Shown piece after piece: positions 28,952 through 32,642 of a stretch of DNA of 32,642 bases (the stretch's first letter is position 1; each line of letters starts with the position of its first letter). The position numbers and the translations under genes were made by a program. Source of the stretch: Chloroflexi bacterium HGW-Chloroflexi-10 (lineage in GTDB: Bacteria > Chloroflexota > Anaerolineae > Anaerolineales > Anaerolineaceae); contig PHBZ01000053.1 of NCBI GenBank assembly GCA_002840755.1, positions 1-32,642 of the forward strand, given 5' to 3'. A model generated the notes under the pieces. It had not been told where the DNA came from. It did not search any database and saw only the letters and a list, made by a program, of their open reading frames with translations.

Positions 28952-28973
28952 TGCCTGACGTTAGGCATTTTTT
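28952..28973 (+). terminator. Small terminator-like hairpin in a divergent region
   Basis: TGCCT-GACGTT-AGGCA followed by six T forms a 5-bp stem. No plus-strand gene precedes it, so it could only stop antisense transcription. Confidence 0.35.
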
Positions 28974-29006
28974 GATTTTCAGATCTGATGATTGAGTTTA
29001 AGGCTC

Positions 29007-29034
29007 TTGACATTTCAAAATAAATTCTTATAAT
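29007..29034 (+). promoter_or_regulatory. Consensus promoter of the membrane protein/winged-helix operon
   Basis: TTGACA (29007-29012) and TATAAT (29029-29034) match consensus exactly, with a 16-bp spacer. Confidence 0.88.
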
Positions 29035-29043
29035 ATAAAGTGG

Positions 29044-29072
29044 TTTGTATTTCAAAGCGATTTGTGTTTCAA
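29044..29072 (+). promoter_or_regulatory. Direct repeats just downstream of the promoter, putative operator
   Basis: TTTGTATTTCAA (29044-29055) and TTTGTGTTTCAA (29061-29072) differ at one base and are spaced 17 bp apart, on or just past the expected start site. They may bind the winged-helix protein encoded downstream (inference). Confidence 0.6.
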
Positions 29073-29087
29073 GTATAGGAGCTTCTC

Positions 29088-29699
29088 ATGAAATCCAATT
29101 CCCAGACCAAATTCTTATCTGAAAATTATTCAACATTGCATGGACTAAATGCAGTGCCAGTGGGGTTAGGTCTCTTTCTGGCAAGTCTTTGGGCAAATAT
29201 CGTTCAATATCCTATAAAGAATTTTACTTTACCAATAGTTTTAGTGATTGGTTCTTTGCTTTTGTCGATAGTTGTTGATCGGTATTATAAGCACACTTTT
29301 GGTGAAGTAAAACCAATTCTAGCCAGGCGCAGTCTATATTGGATAGCGCAGGGTGTTTGGTTTTTGCTTGGCATTGTTGCTTTTTGGGCGGACGTCACTC
29401 TTAATTTGCCTATCAATTTTATTGGACTGTTATTTGCTTCGCTATTTTTGCTCGACAAGCCAAAGGTAACATTACCATTAAACAAATTTTCTGTCGTCAG
29501 GTTGGTGGTGTCAATTTGTATAATCCTCGTAAGTATCACGCCTTTTTTCTTTGGAAAAAATTGGTGGGGTATTTTAGGTGTGAGAACAACCATGATTGGT
29601 GTCACAATGTTTGTTGGGGCGCTCGTGGTATTGCAAGGTGTGCTGTGGCACATTTTCTTTGTGAAATCATTACCCGTCGAAGAGGCTAAAGATGAGTAA
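29088..29699 (+). CDS. Polytopic membrane protein of unknown family
   Basis: This 203-aa protein has about five to six hydrophobic segments (for example LNAVPVGLGLFLASLWANIV, LPIVLVIGSLLLSIVVDRYY, YWIAQGVWFLLGIVAFWADV, VVRLVVSICIILVSITPFFF and MIGVTMFVGALVVLQGVLWH). No catalytic motif is recognised. AGGAG lies 6 bp before ATG, and a perfect promoter is upstream. It overlaps the winged-helix gene by 8 nt (ATGAGTAA), so the two are translationally coupled and probably work as a pair: a membrane protein and the regulator that controls it. Confidence 0.82.
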   Translation: MKSNSQTKFLSENYSTLHGLNAVPVGLGLFLASLWANIVQYPIKNFTLPIVLVIGSLLLSIVVDRYYKHTFGEVKPILARRSLYWIAQGVWFLLGIVAFWADVTLNLPINFIGLLFASLFLLDKPKVTLPLNKFSVVRLVVSICIILVSITPFFFGKNWWGILGVRTTMIGVTMFVGALVVLQGVLWHIFFVKSLPVEEAKDE

Positions 29700-30015
29700 T
29701 GTATTTGAAGAAATCGCAGGATTGGATAAATTAATCCATGAGCCTGCCAGGCTTGCTATTATGACCATATTATCCACAGTTGAAAGCGCCGATTTCCTTG
29801 CCTTGCAACGTTTGACTGGTTTGACGAGTGGTAATCTTTCAGTTCACTTATCGAAACTTGTAGAAGGAAAACTTATCAGTTACGACAAAAAAATTGTCGG
29901 CAAAAAAACAAAAACACAGGTCAAAATTACTGCAAAAGGTCAGCAAGCCTTAGAAAAGCATTGGCTACAACTTGAAACTTTCCGTGCCAATATACAGAAA
30001 TCGAAACCGGAATGA
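29692..30015 (+). CDS. Winged-helix transcriptional regulator
   Basis: This 107-aa winged-helix protein reads LDKLIHEPARLAIMTILS, ESADFLALQRLTGLTSGNLSVHLSKLVEGKLIS (about 30-63; recognition helix TSGNLSVHLSKL) and a wing KTQVKITAKGQQALEKHW. It matches the small winged-helix group often listed as HTH_27, related to MarR/ArsR. No metal-binding Cys is present. It is coupled to the membrane-protein gene and followed by a strong terminator, so the operon ends here. Autoregulation through the direct repeats at 29044 is plausible. Confidence 0.88.
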   Translation: MSNVFEEIAGLDKLIHEPARLAIMTILSTVESADFLALQRLTGLTSGNLSVHLSKLVEGKLISYDKKIVGKKTKTQVKITAKGQQALEKHWLQLETFRANIQKSKPE

Positions 30016-30039
30016 AAGATATCTTATCTTTTAGACTTG

Positions 30040-30065
30040 TCCCGCCTTTGTAGGCGGGATTTTTT
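30040..30065 (+). terminator. Intrinsic terminator of the winged-helix operon
   Basis: TCCCGCC (30040-30046) and GGCGGGA (30053-30059) form a 7-bp stem with a 6-nt loop, followed by six T, 25 bp after the stop codon. Confidence 0.92.
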
Positions 30066-30145
30066 ATTGCAGATAAAAACCGAACGCAACGGTCTGCGCT
30101 ATTGTTCCCAATGCTTTCACCTGCGAATAATTACGATAGAAATTT

Positions 30146-30355
30146 TTATTTATTCTTTTTAAATACTTGCATCACAGTCATAGTTATTGCTACTCCCAGA
30201 GAAACACCAAATACTAATATCATCCAAAAACCTGCTTCGGTTGGTTTTGATGATATCCTCTCACTGAAAACCAATAGCATCGAAAATGTAATAATCACCG
30301 AAATAAATACACCAATAAGTGGATACCTTTGTCCTTTGTCTTTTTCTGCTGACAT
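30146..30355 (-). CDS. Small two-TM membrane protein, unknown
   Basis: This 69-aa protein starts MSAEKDKGQRYPLIG and has two hydrophobic helices (about 13-35 and 42-62), ending QVFKKNK. ATG 30355 has AAGGAGACGGTT directly upstream; a longer in-frame start at 30391 has none. It converges on the winged-helix operon. I do not recognise a family. Confidence 0.65.
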   Translation of the reverse strand: MSAEKDKGQRYPLIGVFISVIITFSMLLVFSERISSKPTEAGFWMILVFGVSLGVAITMTVMQVFKKNK

Positions 30356-30741
30356 AACCGTCTCCTTTTTTTGTATTATTTTCAAATACACTGGTTAACC
30401 AATTAGCCACTGGCTATAAGTTTACCTTTTTTCAAAACGGTTGTTCACCTTTTACTGGTGGGAGAACGCCCAACGAAGGGCACTGTTAAAGTTGAACAAA
30501 GCCATCTCGGAAAACACAACTGCTATTTGGAATTTTTGCCATACCACTAATATACAACCCTGTTTTTTTTTGGCAGTTATACGGCTATTGTACAATCAAA
30601 AAGCCAACCAGCGCAAGCCAGAGACATGAAAAAAAATAGTATTTGGGGAAGCGGATAAAGCCACTACCCGCGGAATCGTAGCGAAGGTATGCACGCGGTG
30701 TTGGACTGCGGTCTTTGGATGCAAAAAGCACCGTAGAAAAC

Positions 30742-30907
30742 CGACGCGTAGCGCTCCGAACAAATGTGAGGAGACCATTTTTTTGTGAGGGCGTAGTCCC
30801 GACGTGTAGCGCTCCGAACAAATGTGAGGAGACCATTTTTTTGTGAGGGCGTAGTCCCGACGCGTAGCGCTCCAAACAAATGTGAGGAGACCATTTTTTT
30901 GTGAGGG
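30742..30907. repeat. 58-bp tandem repeat, three copies
   Basis: Units begin CGACGYGTAGCGCTCC at 30742, 30800 and 30858 (the last is incomplete, ending about 30907). Copies differ at one or two bases. Each contains CTCC...GGAG arms followed by ACCATTTTTTT, a terminator-like pattern on the plus strand. Copies are adjacent without spacers, which rules out CRISPR. Confidence 0.85.
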
Positions 30908-31011
30908 AAAAGCGACACTGCATTTTTGCCCTGCGCACCAACCTGATAAAGGGGTGATATATTTTAAACCTGCGATGTATTCAATCCTGGAAACAATGCA
31001 TTACTGAAACA

Positions 31012-31032
31012 AGTATAGCACCGGTTGGTTTT
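31012..31032 (-). promoter_or_regulatory. 21-bp dispersed promoter-like repeat, copy 2
   Basis: It is identical over 21 bp to 18866-18886. On the minus strand it carries TGCTATACT. Transcription from it would run leftward across the 58-bp tandem repeats, where no gene exists, raising the possibility of a non-coding transcript. Confidence 0.5.
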
Positions 31033-31075
31033 AGGGCATACCGCTAAGAGAGTTGCACTTACCGGCCCCCACTTG

Positions 31076-31693
31076 TTATCTACATGGATCAAACCCAAAA
31101 GTATTCTCGACAACGCCATTAAGTACTTTGTAAATGGATTGACCTATTGCGCCTTCAAATTCTTTCTGAATTTTTAAAAACGCTTTCCAGCGTGGGACAC
31201 TAAACTCGTTTACGCCATGTCTTAATGCCACATCCATCAATCTTTTTTCAACCAAACAAAAACCTGATGGCAAGGCAATAGCGTCAAAAAGTTGAATGAG
31301 CCTATCATATTCATCAAACTCGATTCCGGAAAGATAGTTAGCCAGAAAATCCAGCTCTTGTTTTGTGCAATCCCATTTGCCCGCGACAGAGTTTATTTGC
31401 TTCAAGGGAAATACATGGGTTATGCAAGTTTTAGCGGCATCATCAAATCCTTGTTGCCTGAGGAAATAATAACCATCCAAAGTGTGACGCATATCTCCAA
31501 CGCCAGCCCGCCGTCCGATGTCATGTAGATAACCCAAAATAAAAGCAATTTGTGAATCGAGTTTTGGGTGATGCTCTGCAATCGCTTCTGCGGCTTTTCC
31601 GACAAAAAAAGAATGTTGAACCCAGGGACCAGGATTCAACCCCTCTGCTTCTTTGATAAAAGTTTCGGCCAGTTCAAGTGAAGGAATATTCAT
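31076..31693 (-). CDS. HD-domain phosphohydrolase
   Basis: This 205-aa protein has the HD metal ligands in order: His27 (WVQHSFFVGKAAEAIAEHH), the His57-Asp58 pair (FILGYLHDIGRRAG) and a later His70 or Asp (MRHTLDGYYFLRQQG). HD proteins hydrolyse phosphate esters, often of nucleotides; the substrate is unknown. Length fits a stand-alone HD protein. No good Shine-Dalgarno precedes ATG 31693 (AAATTGGT). It lies 60 bp downstream of the Imm5-like gene on the same strand. Confidence 0.82.
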   Translation of the reverse strand: MNIPSLELAETFIKEAEGLNPGPWVQHSFFVGKAAEAIAEHHPKLDSQIAFILGYLHDIGRRAGVGDMRHTLDGYYFLRQQGFDDAAKTCITHVFPLKQINSVAGKWDCTKQELDFLANYLSGIEFDEYDRLIQLFDAIALPSGFCLVEKRLMDVALRHGVNEFSVPRWKAFLKIQKEFEGAIGQSIYKVLNGVVENTFGFDPCR

Positions 31694-31753
31694 ACCAATT
31701 TAAATTTTTGTTTGCTCAGTGCAAGGAAAATGATAGAATGCCGGTGCGCAAGG

Positions 31754-32311
31754 TTAATCGTTTTCTGGCAAGGCCCGATTGCGGATGCCCTCATCCACTT
31801 CGTATAACATCTTTTCCAACCGGCTGTTTCCCGCTGTACGAGTGGGCATCTGCAGCAAGACTTCGCGCACTTCAGGGGTGACGTGTTCGATTGCCCAGCG
31901 AACCTCCCCATCCCCAATGTTGTGATCGCCGCCGTGGTTTAACTCAAGCGCCAGCGCGGCATAGGCTGCAGGACCAACAATATGTTTCGTTTGTTGAACA
32001 TCTGCCAATGGATGCGTGTAAGCGCTCGACGCTGCAAGGCCGGCGGCGCGAGCGGCGGCAGCTGCAGCGGGGTCGTCGTCTGCCTCACGTGCAGCGGAAA
32101 ACGCCGACAAGGCCAGGGAACGCAGCTGAGCGGTTCGCTTTCCCCCGCCGGCAAACACCCGAATGCCCTCAATCGCGGCACGCGGCCTTGAGTCTGAATT
32201 AGCATACTTCTCATACACCGGCAGTGCCCTCTCAGCGCAATCCGCAGCCCAGCTTCCCAAAGCCCTGAGCGACTCCATGCTTAGCGGAAAATACTTGGGC
32301 TCACGCGCCAT
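31754..32311 (-). CDS. Imm5-like putative immunity protein
   Basis: This 185-aa helical, Ala-rich protein reads SLRALGSWAADCAERALPVYEKY, DSRPRAAIEGIRVFAGG and DDDPAAAAAARAAGLAASSA. It matches from memory the Imm5-like family, sometimes mis-annotated as exonuclease SbcC. Such proteins were proposed to counter polymorphic toxins, but no toxin gene is near, so the role is open. GGAGGTGAAAG directly precedes ATG, one of the strongest ribosome sites in the window. GC content is higher than in its neighbours, consistent with transfer. Confidence 0.75.
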   Translation of the reverse strand: MAREPKYFPLSMESLRALGSWAADCAERALPVYEKYANSDSRPRAAIEGIRVFAGGGKRTAQLRSLALSAFSAAREADDDPAAAAAARAAGLAASSAYTHPLADVQQTKHIVGPAAYAALALELNHGGDHNIGDGEVRWAIEHVTPEVREVLLQMPTRTAGNSRLEKMLYEVDEGIRNRALPEND

Positions 32312-32415
32312 CTTTCACCTCCATAAATTTTTCAAAATTTGGAATCGTCTGCATCTGAGCCATGCTTCTCTCTGCATTGTTTTCTGAAATTCAACTTTTT
32401 TCTCGGAAATTAAAG

Positions 32416-32642
32416 TTATTTTGTTTCCAGGCTCTCTTTGAAAATTATTTTTAAGTATTCTTCTGGTATTTCTTGCTTATGACCGATTTGTAACATTCCT
32501 TTTGGCGTAATTTTATATCCAAGTAATCTATCTTTATAAACCAAAATACCTTTTGCTTCAATGTTGCGTATTCCGGGGAAATCGCACAGCGATTCCGGAG
32601 TATGCCGCACAGTAAAGAGGGAAAAAGAGCTGGTTAAAAATA
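32416..32642 (-). CDS. C-terminal part of a protein running off the right edge
   Basis: The minus-strand frame is open from the window end (FLTSSFSLFTVRHTPESL...) to a stop at 32416, at least 74 codons. A GTG at 32610 could start it, but there is no Shine-Dalgarno and the frame stays open upstream. It reads FPGIRNIEAKGILVYKDRLL and then GYKITPKGMLQIGHKQEIPE. I do not recognise it. It is probably partial. Confidence 0.4.
   Translation of the reverse strand, partial: FLTSSFSLFTVRHTPESLCDFPGIRNIEAKGILVYKDRLLGYKITPKGMLQIGHKQEIPEEYLKIIFKESLETK

Larger units (their letters stand above)
30392..31075. other. 684-bp gene-free region with a 58-bp tandem repeat
   Basis: No supported gene is seen; the open frames across 30585-30941 arise from the repeat itself. 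The region contains a TAGCCA-CT-TGGCTA-like short palindrome near 30402, the three-copy repeat and the promoter-like motif at 31012. Confidence 0.6.

Noticed and set aside
30742..30907. Possible CRISPR array
   Set aside because: The copies are directly adjacent 58-bp units with no unique spacers, and no cas genes are present.
30585..30941. Minus-strand open frames of 60-118 codons over the 58-bp repeat
   Set aside because: They differ in frame between copies because 58 is not a multiple of three, and the translations are low-quality repeats without a ribosome site.

Overview
The window looks like chromosomal DNA of a Chloroflexota bacterium, probably of class Anaerolineae. This is inference from gene content, without a database search. 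The evidence is: Gram-positive-style lipoproteins with Thr/Pro-rich stalks; a secreted LRR protein ending in an FLPLLLR-type tail; a PIG-V-like mannosyltransferase; a 7TM hybrid-PAS histidine kinase; and a mix of Shine-Dalgarno-led genes with genes that look leaderless. No rRNA, tRNA, CRISPR array, phage module or intact transposase was seen.

Left half (1-14.6 kb). On the minus strand lie an AmrS-type radical SAM enzyme, then an arsenic module: an ArsR repressor and a double-methyltransferase ArsM, each with its own palindromic operator. Next come a tandem-HTH MerR regulator with an SDR oxidoreductase and a two-lobe GNAT acetyltransferase. Divergent from the GNAT gene is an alpha/beta hydrolase with an Asp in the nucleophile position. 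Then follow a PIG-V-like mannosyltransferase divergent from a secreted, membrane-anchored TAP-type peptidase, a large TPR protein, a ComB-like phosphatase and a lipoprotein. Several intergenic gaps carry one family of GGGTGGGTCT-based palindromic repeats.

Right half (14.8-32.6 kb). This is an accessory-looking patchwork of small single-domain genes: VOC/glyoxalase (two), GNAT, an SQR-like flavoprotein, DinB, LuxR-DUF805, DUF1905, DUF1801, MarR, DUF402, a membrane protein with a winged-helix partner, HD and Imm5-like. It also holds a 14-repeat LRR surface protein and a histidine kinase/response regulator pair. Two chimeric recombination scars lie here. One joins the 3' ends of a VOC gene and an SQR-like gene. 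The other joins a decayed DUF1801 gene to a truncated antitoxin, next to a nonsense-mutated RelE toxin. A three-copy 58-bp tandem repeat and a dispersed 21-bp promoter-like motif are also present.

Regulation is unusually readable. Consensus or near-consensus -35/-10 pairs can be placed for arsR, the hydrolase, the LRR gene, the VOC/MarR pair and the membrane protein/winged-helix pair. Three genes without a Shine-Dalgarno each have a TATAAT-like hexamer exactly 6 nt upstream of ATG, the spacing expected for leaderless transcripts. There is no single obvious new multi-gene system. The best leads are the double-methyltransferase ArsM with paired operators, the tandem-MerR/SDR pair, the LuxR-DUF805 membrane regulator, the membrane protein/winged-helix pair, the palindromic repeat family and the two chimeric scars.
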